A DNA stretch of 64,000 nt from Fragum whitleyi (Eukaryota > Mollusca > Bivalvia > Cardiida > Cardiidae): contig OX411559.1 of NCBI GenBank assembly GCA_948146395.1, positions 624,001 through 688,000 of the forward strand, given 5' to 3'. Positions within the stretch are counted from its first letter, which is position 1, and the number at the start of each line of letters is the position of its first letter. Position numbers and translations under genes: made by a program. Of the stretch, positions 1 to 11,109 are shown one piece after another. Under the pieces are notes generated by a model. That model was given only the letters and a program-made list of their open reading frames with translations. It searched no databases and was not told where the DNA came from.

Positions 1-1084
1 TTCATAATAAGGCAAATGACTTATGACCATTATTCTATGTTCACAATTGCATGTTTTATTAACTTCACCATGTGTTTGTCCAGGCAGCGAAATTCCCATT
101 ATTCACGCATGAATTGTATAAAATGTCACGCACTAGCTCATTTTCCTCTTTTGATTTTTTTTCATATTCCCTTGTCTTGTACCAAGGGATACAAATCGAT
201 GCATATAAAAAACGAATCATTCAATAATAAAATAACAAGATGGGTTAAGATCACCAAAATATCAAGACGGTTTTGAAGCTGTTTTAGGCTTGACTATTGA
301 ACTATTAGAAAGTTAAAGATGCCGAATAAAACATTTTTTAATTTGCTCTCTGCATCAAAAATGATTTAAAATATGGTTGTAATAAGGAATAAGAATATCA
401 TTTATTTTAAGATTTTAAATGCATTTCCTACGCATCAATTGTGATCCTACTTCTGGGCATTTTTTATGGCCCCGCGTCGATAGATCTGGGACATATCGTT
501 TTTGTTCTGCCTGTAAGCCTGGTTGTGATTTTGTCCGTTTGTCGCCCTGCCACGCCCTTTTTCCAGGAACAAATCAAAATTTCTTGTGGTTCAGTATAAA
601 TAGGCGCTGCACAGGTTAGGGCATTCACAAGTTTTACTTAACCAACGCATTTAAGGTTACATTTATTTATTATTTGTTCTTTTGAGTGTAATTTGTTTAC
701 CAAATGAATAAAACTGTCATGTGTGAAAATATAGGCTTGTCAAAAATTGGCTTATAAGTGTCCGTCATAAGACGAACAAAATCTTAAAATATCTTAGCCT
801 GTTATTGACATTACCAACAATTTCATATGTGCGCAAGGCGATTCTTCTGGTCAGTTTGTGAATCTGTAAAGTCTAACCAGAGACTTCACTTTGCGTTTTG
901 TAGATAAATATTGCCTCAATGTATCTGTAGAAAGTTAGGCAATCTTCTAACCGCACTGTGTAGCTGTCCAGGCTGTTAAATGTTTACACCTCATCCAATG
1001 TCACACACATGCTCATCTGTTATCTTATAAATTGGACTATTGGATATGAGCAAGTTGTAACTAATTCTCCCCTATGGCATTTAT
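1..1084. other. Intergenic DNA, no gene recognised
   Basis: No reading frame here looks like a protein: the longest open stretches are under 90 codons and low in complexity. Around 455-560 a GC-richer patch, with 'ccccgcgtcgatag' followed by TTTGTCCGTTTGTC-like tracts, resembles dispersed non-coding repeats I know from bivalve genomes, but I cannot delimit it. The rest is AT-rich single-copy-looking sequence. Confidence 0.5.
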
Positions 1085-1525
1085 TCAGTGAAGACATCGT
1101 GAAAACGACAAGATGAATGATTTGGGGTTTTTTGGTAGATATTGTATGAGTGTTTAGAGAGAATATTGCATATTTATAGTGAATTTCGTGAGAGGTAATC
1201 CAATACCGCTAATTTTGTTCAAGAGGAACAAAATTAGCGATATCTATTACATCCCTTTAATAAAATAGGCATACAACGTCCATAAATAGCCTCCTATTTC
1301 TTCAAGAACAAACGAAACAGTTATTATTTCGATTATGTGAAACAATGTTTTTTCTTGCTAAATTAATTTCAAATGTTGTTGTTTATCATATCTTTTAAGC
1401 GATTTCGGAGCGGTTTGAATGGTTTGAGTTGGTGCTTTGATTGAATGAATGGATCGCCGCTGAGTAATCGATTAAGAATTATTTTGATCGAGGTGAATAC
1501 CAATTTAACGATGTTACAAATTGTA
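1085..1525 (+). mobile_element. MITE copy 1, subfamily A (family description here)
   Basis: Non-coding element of about 440 bp. The family consensus, built by eye from this window, starts CAGTTAGTAACATCGTGAAA and continues ATTGACA; the other end is its reverse complement. The 5' half holds ...GAGTGTGTGGAGCGAG..., then a hairpin with arms AAAGGGAGGTAATCCAATAT.../...ATATTGATTACCTCCCTTT. The 3' half ends GGAATGAATGAATGGAGCGC-TGAGTGAGCGATTTAGAATGG. Subfamily A has CTATAAATAGCTTCC and CTTCAAGAACCAAT downstream of the hairpin. This copy keeps both ends in degraded form (CAGTGAAGACATCGTG; AACGATGTTACAAATTGTA) and a readable hairpin at about 1192-1257. There is no ORF, so it would need a transposase in trans. 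TIR-like ends, TA flanks and size suggest Tc1/mariner-type MITEs. Confidence 0.85.
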
Positions 1526-1697
1526 AAATCAAATCGCTAAATGTTCGATTACAAGTCTTATACTCAAATACAATACATATTGCCGGCAATGGCTATCTCT
1601 CATGGTTCCTTCAATTGCATATTCGATCAGCGCGAGCACTTGCGATTTCTACAGGAATCAGAATCGAGAGAGATTATACTAATGTAATTCACTTCTT

Positions 1698-2110
1698 TCA
1701 CAATAACATCGTGAAATTGACAAGGTGAATGGTTTAGGAATTATTTTTGAATGATATTCAATGAGCGAGAGGAGCGAGTTTTGCGTGAAATTTAAGTTAT
1801 GTCCTTCTGAACAAAATAAGCGATATTCATTACATCCTTTTGAGAAGATATGCATATAAGGTCTATAAATAGTTTCCTATTTTTCCAAGAACCAACAGAC
1901 GCTTACAATTTCATTCATGATTTTGCATTATAGATTTCTTACAAGCCAAATTCATTTAAATGTAGTTTTGGATCTTATCTTGTTTAGTCATTTTAAGCGT
2001 TTTTGAATAATTTGAGTGAGTGTTTGGAATGAGTAAAAGGGGCGTTTAGTGAGCGATTAAGAATGGTTTTGATTGGGACGAATGTCATTTTTAGGATGCT
2101 ACTAACTGTA
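1698..2110 (+). mobile_element. MITE copy 2, subfamily A
   Basis: Left end reads ACAATAACATCGTGAAATTG and right end GGATGCTACTAACTGTA. The central hairpin is largely lost: only the right half (TGAACAAAATAAGCGATATT) remains, and the left arm AAAGGGAGG is missing. The A-specific module TCTATAAATAGTTTCC with CCAAGAACCAACAGACGC is well kept. Confidence 0.8.
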
Positions 2111-2183
2111 GTTACAAGTGTTTCCCTCTAACATACTACTATATTCAACCGAAAAGAGCACAAAACTATTGTAAGAAAACCAA

Positions 2184-2645
2184 CTAGAAAATCTGCACAC
2201 TTAAGCCTACAATCCTCCCAAAAATAATACATTGATCAAGGGGATTAAACTTTCTTTCATGATAGAGAGAGTGTATCCTTGTTTTTATTTTAAATGGGGG
2301 CGATACACTAAAAAAATTTAATTTCAACTCGATTTCATCAAGCATGATTTTTAGGAATCTAGTTTTATACCGCAATAAAAATCATAAATAACATCAAGCA
2401 AAATACTCAAAAACTATCAGCAAATGCAGAACTGTAATTGTAATTTCTTTGTGCACAGACATATAAAATTAATGTTTGGTTGTGGCCAAAATATTTCTTT
2501 CTTTTTTTATTCTATTTCTGTCGAATACATGAGAAGTAAATTAAATTCGGTCTTGTCATTATAGTTAAGTACATTGATTTTATTTTTTTATCCCTATTTC
2601 GATCAATTTGAAAAAAAGTAACCACACCCCTCCCCCTGATAAATT
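2184..2645. other. Intergenic DNA, no gene recognised
   Basis: Spacer between MITE copies 2 and 3, AT-rich. It has an open frame of 63 codons on the minus strand with no recognisable motif, and no hairpin or repeat that I could match to the rest of the window. Confidence 0.4.
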
Positions 2646-3040
2646 CTACAATTAAAAACATCGTAAAATTGACTTGATGAATTATTTAGGTTAGATTTAA
2701 AAATTGAAATCGTATGAGTGTGTGGAGCGAGACTGGAGTGTAATTAAAGGCAGATAAACCAACATCGCTAATTTTGTTCATCGTTTACCCCCCTTTAATT
2801 AAATTTACGTACTTTTCTGTTTTAGTGTTCTCATGGACCAATCAGACACTTTTAAATCCAGCCAATAATATGATCGATTTAAGTAAATGTTGATCGTCTT
2901 GAACGATTTCGAAATGTTTTCAATATTTTTTGGAGCTTTTTTGGTCGTTTTGAGTGAGTTATTGGAATGAATGAATGAAGCGCTGGGAGAGTGATTTAGA
3001 ATGATTTTGATCGAGATGACAGTCAATTTTAGGATGTACG
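2646..3040 (+). mobile_element. MITE copy 3, subfamily B
   Basis: Left end CTACAATTAAAAACATCGTAAAATTGAC. After the left half of the hairpin (CATCGCTAATTTTGTTCATC) the sequence jumps to TTTACCCCCCTTTAAT, so the right arm is lost. The B-specific module follows: ACGTACTTTTCTGTTTTAGT, GGACCAATCAGACAC and CCAGCCAATAATATGATCGA. The right end stops at TCAATTTTAGGATGTACGTA, where it fuses to a second B fragment instead of reaching the terminal ACTGTA. Confidence 0.75.
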
Positions 3041-3175
3041 TACTTTTGTGTTTTTGTGTATTCATGGAAAAATAAAACACTAATAAAGCTGCACCAGTCA
3101 TTAAAAGCCTACAATGATTTTGTTCGAATTGAATGAATGTGGTTCGTTTTAACCGATTTAAAATGTTTTTGTTTA
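3038..3175 (+). mobile_element. MITE fragment fused to copy 3 (subfamily B interior)
   Basis: Starts with another ACGTACTTTTGTGTTTTTGTG and repeats the B module seen about 220 bp upstream: a shortened CATGGA...ACAC tract, then GAATTGAATGAATGTGG and ACCGATTTAAAATG. It has no terminal repeat at either end. The junction lies at a shared GTACGTACTTTT, consistent with template switching or an internal duplication rather than a separate insertion. Confidence 0.6.
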
Positions 3176-3352
3176 ATTTCGGATATATGTCATATTGAAA
3201 TTCGGTTTTTATGCCAGTGACTTATGATTGATGAACATATTCTTTTGTTGCTAAGATCTTGATAATCCATCTAAAAACATCGCAGAAAACATTTCGAAAA
3301 ATCAGCGAGCAAAAGTCTACCAAAATTGTTCCATGTAATCCTGTCTATGTCT

Positions 3353-3796
3353 TACAGTTAGTTACATCGTGAAAGTGACAATCACCTCGATCAAAACCTT
3401 TCTTAAACGATCACCCAGCGCTCCGATCATTCATTCAAAACACTCACTCAAATCGTTCAAAAACGCTAAAGCCCATTGAAAAAATATAGAATCAACATCT
3501 TCATTCAAAATAAACTTGGATAGAAAAAAAAATCACGATTTCACTGACATAATTCAAATTGTAAGCGTCTAATAGGTTGTTGAAGAAATATGAAGTTATC
3601 TATAGAATTTGTTTGGATATTTTATTAGAGGGAGGTAATCAATATCACTAATTTTGTTCATCCTGAACAAAATTTGTGATAGAGGATTACCTCCCATCAA
3701 ATTCACTCAAAACTCGCTCCACATCCTCATTTAATTTCATTCCTTAATCATTCCAAAATCATTCACATTGTCAATTTCACGATGTTGTTAACTGTA
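3353..3796 (-). mobile_element. MITE copy 4, subfamily A
   Basis: Well preserved. It runs from TACAGTTAGTTACATCGTGA to CGATGTTGTTAACTGTA, so both terminal inverted repeats and flanking TA are present. The hairpin at about 3628-3704 is intact (GAGGGAGGTAATCAATATCA / AGGATTACCTCCC). The A module reads as the reverse complement: AATCACGATTTCACTGACAT and GAAGTTATCTATAGAA. Confidence 0.88.
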
Positions 3797-4391
3797 TTTT
3801 ATTTCCTAGACGACGAATTCCCAGTTGGAGGTTATGTTTAGATTTAACCGAGAATTATCAAAAAAAACGTCTGGCTGTAAAAACAAAATGTCAAATCCAA
3901 AGTTTATTTTATCCCTCGCTTTCCAGTATCTTTCCAGTTGATATTTGAAAATCCTTCGCTACCTTCATGCCGTTCAAATTTCTGCTGTCTTTAATAAGTC
4001 TTCTCACTTCCGTAGATCAAAAACAATATTATATGGTACATTAAGGAAAACTATTCCATAAAAAATACTTTTTTCAAAAGCTGAATTCTTCTCGAGTTCG
4101 GCAAAAGGACATCAATCCACGCTGCAATCTGAGGACATGATGGAGAAGGTATCACAGAATAAATGACAATCGTGTTAGAATCCCCTTGTGTTCAGTGTGA
4201 GTGATAAATTACTTAATCAAATTCCTTATTGATACAAGCAAAAATTGAGGTTATATATAAATAATAATTTACGATATGGTACAAAATAAAACTGGTTAAA
4301 ATGAGTAAAATCAATACTCTTTATGTATAAATGAATCTGTCTATATTCTCCTACATGTAAGATATAAGATTACAGAAGAGAAACCTTAAAG

Positions 4392-4767
4392 TACAGTTAG
4401 CAACATCGTGAAATTGACAAGATGAATGATTTTGGAATGGATTTGAAAGAGTGTGTGGTGCGAGTTTTGATTGAAATTAAAGGGAGGTAAGCCAACATTG
4501 CTATCAAAATTGTGTACCTTCCTTTAATAAAGAAAAAAAGGTACTTTACTGTTTCGTGTCTTCGTAGACCAATTAGACACAAAAAAAATGATGCGATTTT
4601 AAACGATTGGTGGAGTGTTTGGAATGAACGAATGAACGAATGAATGAATGAATGAATGAATGAATGAATGAATGAATGATTGAATGAATGAATGGAGCGT
4701 TTATTGAATGATTAAGATTGATTTTGATTGGAATGACGGTCAATTTCACGATGTTATTTTAACTATA
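4392..4767 (+). mobile_element. MITE copy 5, subfamily B, with AATG expansion
   Basis: Left end TACAGTTAGCAACATCGTGA, right end TCACGATGTTATTTTAACTATA. The hairpin core has collapsed to a short remnant between AAAGGGAGGTAAGCCAACAT and GTACCTTCCTTTAAT, as expected when a palindrome centre is lost in replication. The GAATGAATGAATGG stretch near the right end has grown into the microsatellite listed separately. The B module is shortened to TTTCGTGTCTTCGTAGACCA. Confidence 0.85.
4622..4695 (+). repeat. (AATG)n microsatellite inside MITE copy 5
   Basis: About 74 bp of AATG/GAATG units with a few interruptions (AACG, ATTG). It sits exactly where intact copies of this MITE carry only three GAATG units, so it is most simply an expansion of an element-encoded seed. 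Confidence 0.9.
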
Positions 4768-5548
4768 ATCACATGCCCCAAAAGCGTTTCAAAACATTGT
4801 GAGGTCTTGAAACTCTTAGCTTCCAAAACGGCGATATCAAAAATATATATATTGTTAGTATCATTTAAATTTACTTAGATAGAACCATTGCATTTCATTC
4901 AATATAAGCATAATTTTAATGAAAAACGTTGTAGTTTATATTCGTCCTGACGTATTACATTATACGTCGTTTTTTTCTGTTGTCACAGCACATTTAATAA
5001 AACTTTGGAAATAAAATTGCGTGTCTCATTGGGATACACAAATAAAATACAGAGTATCTGTTAGGACAGCGTAAAAATCTGCTAAAACTATCCTAAGAAT
5101 TAATTGTGAAGGAAACAAGAGCAAGTTATATATTGCGAATGTCAATTTAAAAGTATGAGGCCACCGAAATCAAAATAAATCGTTCATTGTTACCAAACTG
5201 TACAATATGTCGCAATCATTTTTCACCATTTTTGTCGACAATTCTTGTAGATGGGCGATTTAAGGATCTTAATTAAAAAATCATGACACGAATATGATTT
5301 CATTGTTATATGACCACAAACATAAGTTTTGCAGACATATTGCGTTACAATTGATAATAAATAAATATACGTATTGACCAATTATTACCTGCCTGATAAC
5401 ATAAAATGACTTCAGGCTGTCTATTTTAAAAATCAATTTGTATACTCATGATCTTAGCAGGAACAACTTTCACCTAAATTTGCTCGATGCAAATGATTTT
5501 GTAGAACAAAATTTAGCGCCGATAAATGATTGAATGATTAAAAGAGTA
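4768..5548. other. Intergenic DNA, no gene recognised
   Basis: AT-rich sequence without a convincing reading frame, RNA gene or repeat copy that I could match elsewhere in the window. Confidence 0.5.
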
Positions 5549-5571
5549 ATATGTTTATGTCTTTGAATATC

Positions 5572-5660
5572 ACTGTTATCTGCTCTCGGCTGGGAGAATT
5601 TGTGATGACTCAGCAAAGCCTCGTCATGATAAATTCTCCAAACCTCGTCCAGATAACATT
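5572..5660. repeat. Hairpin element (CTCGGC/GAGG-loop family)
   Basis: Imperfect inverted repeat. TTATCTG...GGGAGAATTTGTGATGA pairs with TCATGATAAATTCTCC...CAGATAA around the loop CTCAGCAAAGCCTCG. Similar arms (TTATCTGGTC, GGGAGAATT) and loops recur at 8019-8128 and 53159-53314, so these look like diverged copies of one fold-back family. An overlapping 95-codon frame is a by-product of the repeat. Confidence 0.65.
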
Positions 5661-6620
5661 TTTAGGCACATCTATATACACGTCAGAGATAAAGGGGTGT
5701 GGTCAGATAGCGTGTGTAACAAGATGGAAGGTGTCTGGAACATGTTGGTCTGTGTTTATTACTTGCGAAGGAATCACAGGAAACCTAGAATTGCGCACCG
5801 TAAAACGATTTACATACAATAAAATTCTAGCAGTTTAGTATTTAGTCTAGATAATAAATATTTTATCCTTCGTTAGATATAGATTACATCTTCAGGTTTT
5901 AATGATAAATTCAATATCTATCCGTTAAATAGACATTTATGGGATCACATGCTGGTTTATGGTAATCACCTTGAATGTTTGCCCGGTAATTGTTGCAAAA
6001 TTTTATTTTTCGTTTGCCAAAGAATTGATACCTTACCAACGAGTTCATATTACTGGACAAAGTTTCACAATACAGCGATGTCAATAATTTCAAGCTTTTT
6101 ATTGTGTTACGCGACAAAAACCTTCGTATTAATACGGATTAAATCTGATATTCTTTTCAGCTTTCGTTCTATAATCTAGATGAATTTTTTTCCCTTAAAG
6201 TTTACATTGTGCTCGAACTTGATTTTTTATTGATTTTCCTTCTAAATTTTCTAAGAATAAATTGGTTTTATAGATAGAAAAAAATAATACATAAATTAAT
6301 GTCATGCTGCACTCACATAAAGCGATTAACGTGCTTAGAAATATGATTTATTTGAAATGTGAGATTTCAGCCTCTAATGTTGCATATAAACCAGATTTAA
6401 TTGGCAATAAAACACGTAGAAACGAGACAATTTATAAAGAAAAATTTTTAGATTGTATTGTAATCCACAATTTCTCATGTTAATTTTCAAGCTTCATTTG
6501 ACAATGAACTACGTCTGAAACACTCGCCAACTGAAATAAATAACGAGATTTCGAAGAAATTCACACAAATACCAAGAAGAGGCTTGGGTCAGCAGAAGTA
6601 GATACACAGTCTGATCAATA
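5661..6620. other. Intergenic DNA, no gene recognised
   Basis: AT-rich. Overlapping short open frames on both strands near 5.9-6.2 kb lack any family motif. No tRNA or long repeat was seen. Confidence 0.5.
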
Positions 6621-7015
6621 CCTGAATTACATCGTGAAAATGACGAGGTGCATGATTTTGGAATGATTTTGGAATGAAATTGAATGAGTGTGTGGAGCGA
6701 GTTTTGAGTGAAATTCAAGGAAGGTAATCCAATATATTAATTACCTCCCTTTCATAAAATATACGTACTTTTATATTTGTATGTCTTCGTTGACCAATCA
6801 GACACTTTAAAATCCACACCAGCTAATAAAATAGTAGCATAAATAAATCAATTTGAACTTATTGTTGAAGTTCTTGAACGATTTAAAATGTTTTATTATG
6901 AACGTTTTCGATCGCTTTGAGTGAGTGTTTGGAATGAATGAATGGAGCGCTGAGTGAATGATTTAGAATGATTTTGATCGGAATGGGTGTCAATTTTATG
7001 GGCTTTTTAACAGTA
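6621..7015 (+). mobile_element. MITE copy 6, subfamily B, hairpin deleted
   Basis: Left end CTGAATTACATCGTGAAAATGAC, right end CAATTTTATGGGCTTTTTAACAGTA. The hairpin is cut down to its outer feet: AAGGAAGGTAATCCAATATA meets TTAATTACCTCCCTTT with the inner 40 or so bases gone. The B module (ACGTACTTTTATATTTGTAT, GACCAATCAGACAC, CACACCAGCTAATAAAAT) is clear, as is GGAATGAATGAATGGAGCGC. Confidence 0.8.
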
Positions 7016-7362
7016 CCATTCCAAAAATATATAGTACATTCGCAACTATGAATCTGAGCTTTCTATATATCAATAGAACAGCTGGGAAAATTATATTCGC
7101 GGTCTATTACCTATATCGTGGATTATTCAATTACTCTGGCTAACGTTAATTATCGAGTAAATTCCTTCTGCAATACTATATTGTAGCCAATAATCTATAA
7201 CCGAAAATATCAGTCTTCAAATAATAGAGAGCTAGAATGTGTACATATATCTAATAAACTAGGGCGATTTTTAATATGGTTTGAAAACATCACTTTTAGC
7301 CGTCGTAGTGATACATGTATTGTGGCACCTGGGCTCTAGCCAATCGTCTCATCAGTACTAAC
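7016..7362. repeat. Start of duplicated backbone, block A
   Basis: The stretch 7095-7250 (GGTCTATTACCTATATCGTG, then GATTATTCAATTACTCTGG and AGCCAATAATCTAT) is matched by 29,467-29,600 in the same orientation (GATCTATTACCTATATCGTG...). It is not one of the MITE or SINE families, so it marks the upstream side of a diverged tandem duplication. No coding potential was recognised. Confidence 0.65.
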
Positions 7363-7918
7363 TACAGTAAAGAATATCGTGAAATTGACTAGGTAAATGA
7401 TTTGGACCGGTTGCCGATTGAAAATGTTAAGTTTAGTTTATTTCACTTGTACATAACAAATCGTACATTGTGATACATACAAAGAAACAAAACAAATATT
7501 GGTCAACATGTGCGTGACGTAAATAACTATTTAGGGTACATATTAGTAAAATACATATACCTTATGTCACGGAAGATGTAAAATACCGTGTCGGCTCTTT
7601 ACTAGATAAATATAACTTAGATAAACTTGGTTATAATGAACTATGAGAAGCGAATGCGTGAATGTTAAATAAAATTAAGGGGAATCTACAAATAGATGGG
7701 TGTTATCGCGGTCAAATAATATACTTCTACAATAAGGTTATAAGATCATAAAACCTTTTAAGGGTACTGATCGTTTTAAAAAACATAGGCTCGTTTTTTA
7801 AACGAAGTGGGGCGTTCTTAAATGAGTTGAATTATATTTGTGACGAATGAATGGAGCACTGAGCAAGTGATAGAAAGTTTTCTAGTGGGGTGTCGATTTC
7901 ACAATGTTACTTACTGTA
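7363..7918 (+). mobile_element. MITE copy 7, degenerate, with foreign middle
   Basis: Both ends are recognisable: TACAGTAAAGAATATCGTGA on the left and TTCACAATGTTACTTACTGTA on the right, preceded by GAATGAATGGAGCACTGAGC. Between about 7,415 and 7,760 the sequence is unrelated to other copies, so either an insertion has replaced the hairpin and module or the middle is too decayed to align. Confidence 0.6.
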
Positions 7919-8018
7919 TTCATATGACCAAATGGTGTTGTGTACTTATTGAATAATTCTAAATAATGAAACATTGAACTTCTTTTGGAATTTGGTTTGG
8001 ATTAGAGAAGAATATATA

Positions 8019-8128
8019 AGTGTCTTGAAACAGCATTGTTATCTGGTCGAGGTTAGGAGAATTCATCATGGCGAGCCTTGCTTTTTCCTCGCAGTCGAGA
8101 CCAGATTAGTTCGATATTCTAAGACACT
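8019..8128. repeat. Hairpin element, 8.0 kb
   Basis: AGTGTCTT near the left end pairs with AAGACACT at the right end. Inside, TTATCTGGTCGAG pairs loosely with CTCGCAGTCGAGACCAGATTA. The inner segment GGAGAATTCATCATGGCGAG resembles the arm of the 5.6-kb hairpin. It is an imperfect fold-back with no ORF. Confidence 0.55.
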
Positions 8129-8270
8129 AACATGTTATTCTATTTAGTATTCAAATATCAGTGCTTTGATTTTAGGGGAAAAATATAATCAAAGACATTA
8201 AGGCCAGAGGCAATCTAGTAACAATAATTTATATGCAAATCGTTTCTATAAATAGACCGCCCTGATATAT

Positions 8271-8637
8271 TACAGTTTACAAACATCGCAAAAATTGAAA
8301 ATGTGAAAGATATTGGAATGGTTTTGGAATATAATTGAATGAGCAAAGGGGGTGAGTTTTGATTGAACTTAAAGGGAGACAATCCAATATCGTTCATATT
8401 GTTAATATCGCTAACATTGTTCAAAATTATCGGTATTTATAACACCCCCCCCCCCCTTTAATAAACTATGCATTCAAGCTCTTTATATTAAGTTTTTGAT
8501 CAAACAATTTTAGTGATTTTGGAACATTTTTGAATGGTTTTAGTAAGTGTTTGGAATGAATAAATGGAACCCAGAGCGAGCGATTTAGAATGGTTTTGAC
8601 TGAGAAGAATGTCAATTTAACGATTTAATTATCTGTA
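8271..8637 (+). mobile_element. MITE copy 8, subfamily not assigned, with poly-C
   Basis: Left end TACAGTTTACAAACATCGCA, right end TCAATTTAACGATTTAATTATCTGTA. The left hairpin arm is present (AAAGGGAGACAATCCAATAT), but the right arm's ATTACCTCCCTTT is replaced by a C12 tract at 8445-8456 running into TTTAAT. The interior module between poly-C and TTTTGGAACATT is short. Confidence 0.8.
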
Positions 8638-8714
8638 TTAGGTAGCGTATCAGGTTAAAACAGGCTGGATTGCGCGATAAAATAATAAAAAAAATCTTAA
8701 TTGTCTGTCTCATG

Positions 8715-8937
8715 TAGCCCCCGACGGCGGGATCATCTTTTCCGACTCTTTATCTCCCACCAATGGGTTGATAATCGTAGACCTATGTGGGATAGCAGAA
8801 TGAGGCTAGGAAAGGATGTGATGGTAGTATTTGTGTGAGAAGTACAAGGAATCCATTGTTAGGTTCTCCAGCAACCGCGATATATCTGAAAGATAGTTGA
8901 AAGCGGCGTAGAATCCCATTCAAACAAACAAACAAGC
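8715..8937 (+). mobile_element. tRNA-derived SINE, 5'-truncated
   Basis: Same family as the full copy at 59.8-60.1 kb, opposite strand. Matching blocks in order are GGCGGGATCATCTTTTCCGAC, CTCCCACCAATGGGTTGATA, GGCTAGGAAAGGATGTGATG, CATTGTTAGGTTCTCCAGCA, AGTTGAAAGCGGCGTAGAAT and an (AAAC)n tail. Only the last few bases of the tRNA-like head survive, so the internal promoter is missing. Confidence 0.8.
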
Positions 8938-9174
8938 AAGCATATCTTGTGTGATTCAGAAGATGGAAGAAAGGCTTCGATAGCTTAAGCTTTGTGCTGT
9001 TAGCCCATAGCTATCACTTTACGTACATGGATTATAAGAAGTGTAGACAATCGAGCTTTCAATCACAATTAAAATAAAACATAATAATAATAAAAAGATA
9101 CCATAGTGATGAACAACGAGATTATTTTGTTTTAAGTAAAGTATCCGTAAAATATTCTTACAGTTCAAAAAGAG

Positions 9175-9500
9175 CAGAAAGAGGTCTTAGATAAAACAAT
9201 TAAAGGCATTTCGTAGCATGAACACAATTAATAACCCAATTAATAAGTCATTGATTTGACTATCCGTTTCTGTACATGATAAGCAAAGTGAAGTTTGGTG
9301 TCACAAAGTAATAAAATATTTATCTGACAAGTCAAGCAATTAGAGTACGCGTAGATTACATCTAAACACCAATCAGTGTTTAGAACCAAGGCGACGTTTC
9401 TGGACGATTTCAAGAATAGATTAAGGCTATTTCAAGTACATATATCTTGATGCTACACTGACTTTTAACGCGGCTTTGCTTTTAAGGTTCAGTCAGTAAG
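9175..9500. repeat. Duplicated backbone, block A segment 2
   Basis: Matches 29,835-30,150 in direct orientation. Shared stretches include AAATATTTATCTGACAAGTC, AAGCAATTAGA, GTAGATTACATCTAAACACC and AGAACCAAGGCGAC. The match extends well beyond any single repeat family and has no ORF on either side. It could be intronic or intergenic DNA of a duplicated locus. Confidence 0.75.
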
Positions 9501-9661
9501 ATCGCGAGGGGTATCGTCCATTCGGAACATCAATCGGCCATTTCCGTAAACTACAACATACCTCGGATGTATGTAAGACGGATAGAAATGTAACGAAATC
9601 GTGCATTTTGTTAGCCGGAAAAAGTGTAAGAAAACTAGCACTGTAGATTAATATTTTTATG

Positions 9662-9742
9662 TTAAATAATGGCTGAAAAATCTTAATTTTTGAGAATGAT
9701 TCGTCATTCTCAAAAATTAAGATTTTTTCAGCCGTTATTTAA
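9662..9742. repeat. Near-perfect 38-bp-arm hairpin
   Basis: TTAAATAATGGCTGAAAAAT, continuing to GAGAATGA, is followed by a 4-base loop TTCG and its near-exact reverse complement ending in CAGCCGTTATTTAA. Very few mismatches means it is either young or maintained. No TIR family in the window matches it. Confidence 0.85.
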
Positions 9743-9959
9743 GAATCTAAAGATATTTATATTATGATTCGATGGTTTCACGTCAGTGACTTAAACGAGT
9801 AGCGTTGGCGACGTCGAATGTTTTCACTCACAGTTTCGAGGGCTAACGCCTTTTTAAATGACGTCATCGAATTTTCAATGGTTTTCCCGTACATTTTAAA
9901 AATAGTCCGTCTATGTACATCCGAGGTTGATCGTGAGATTGGCCCAGTGGATTTCCGAA

Positions 9960-10185
9960 TGGGGTATCGTCCTGTATTCAAAGGCTGCGTTAAAATGTCT
10001 GGCGGGGAAATTTATGTATCATTCATTACATTAGTGATGTTTTTTCTCGGATGAATTATCATCTGAAATATGCATGTATAATGTTTGTATGTATTTGTCT
10101 TTGCCATATTCTGTTTGTTTTGTAAATGGCCATAGACATATATATGTCGAACTTTGCCATTAAAGAATTGAATTGAATTGATTGA
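9960..10185 (+). mobile_element. 3' end of a truncated non-LTR retrotransposon (probable)
   Basis: The segment GTAAATGGCCATAGACATAT ... GTCGAACTTTGCCATTAAAG ends in GAATTGAATTGAATTGATTGA, a short TTGAA-type tandem tail. CR1/Jockey-type elements of molluscs often end in such microsatellite tails rather than poly-A. No reverse transcriptase is left upstream, so this would be a severely 5'-truncated copy; the upstream limit is a guess. Confidence 0.5.
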
Positions 10186-10220
10186 TATTTCTTATTCTAA
10201 AAAATTCACACTAAAAATAG

Positions 10221-11065
10221 AACAAGAGGACCATAATGGTCCTAGATAACTCACCTGAGTCTCTTTGACCCCTGGGACATGAAATCATTTAAATAGGCAG
10301 AGGTCATAAAGGAGATAATTTCAACACCAAACCAAATTTCAAGAAGATTGGGCCAAAATTGTGGCCTCTTGAGTTATAACAAGAAAATTATCATTAGGGC
10401 CCCTTTTCCTGTGATATGGTATGGATCATTCCCATTTTCAATAGGGTTAATCCTTGTTACCTGGCAAACATTCTGAACAAGTTTCATGAAGATTGGGCCA
10501 TATTTGTGGCCTTTAGAGTGTAAACAAGAAAATTGTCATTAGGGCCCCTTTTTCTGTGATTTGGCATAGACCCTTCCCATTTTCGATAGGCTTCATCCTT
10601 GTGATTTGGCCAACATTCTGACCAAGTTCCATATTTGTTGCCTTTAGAGCTTAAACAAGATAATTATCGTTAAGGCCCATTTTCCTGTGATATGGAATGG
10701 ATCCTTCCCATTTTCAATAGGGATAATCCTTTTGACCTGATCAACATTCTGACCAAGTTTCATGAAGATTGGGCAATATTTGTGGTCTCTAGGATGTAAA
10801 CAAGACAATTGTCATTAAGGCCCCCTTTCCCATGATTTGGCATGGATCCTTCCCATTTTCAATAGGGTTAATTCTTGTGACCTGGCCAACATTCTGACCA
10901 AGTTTCATGAAGATTGGGCAATATTTGTGGCCTCTAGAGTGTAAACACTAAGATTGTTGACGCCGGACGCCGGACGACAGACGACAGACGACACACGACG
11001 CACGACGGACATCCAATGATCACAAAAGCTTACCTTGAGCACGATGTGCTCAGGTGAGCTAAAAA
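10221..11065 (+). mobile_element. Bivalve-type tandem element with CTCACCTGAG ends
   Basis: Begins AACAAGAGGACCATAATGGT and CTCACCTGAG and ends GAGCACGATGTGCTCAGGTGAGC: the CTCACCTGAG and CTCAGGTGAG blocks are an exact inverted pair. The interior is a degenerate tandem array of about 145-bp units recognisable by CAAGTTTCATGAAGATTGGG, TTGTGGCCTCTAGAGT, GTAAACAAGA and CCTTCCCATTTTCAATAGGG; roughly five units, one shortened near 10.62 kb. A GACGACGGACG-like simple stretch precedes the right end. It is non-coding. I know this repeat type from bivalve genomes, and it is the best taxonomic hint here. Superfamily is unassigned. Confidence 0.75.
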
Positions 11066-11109
11066 CTAATAAAAAAAATGATAAATAGAAAATCAATAAA
11101 AAAAAGGAT

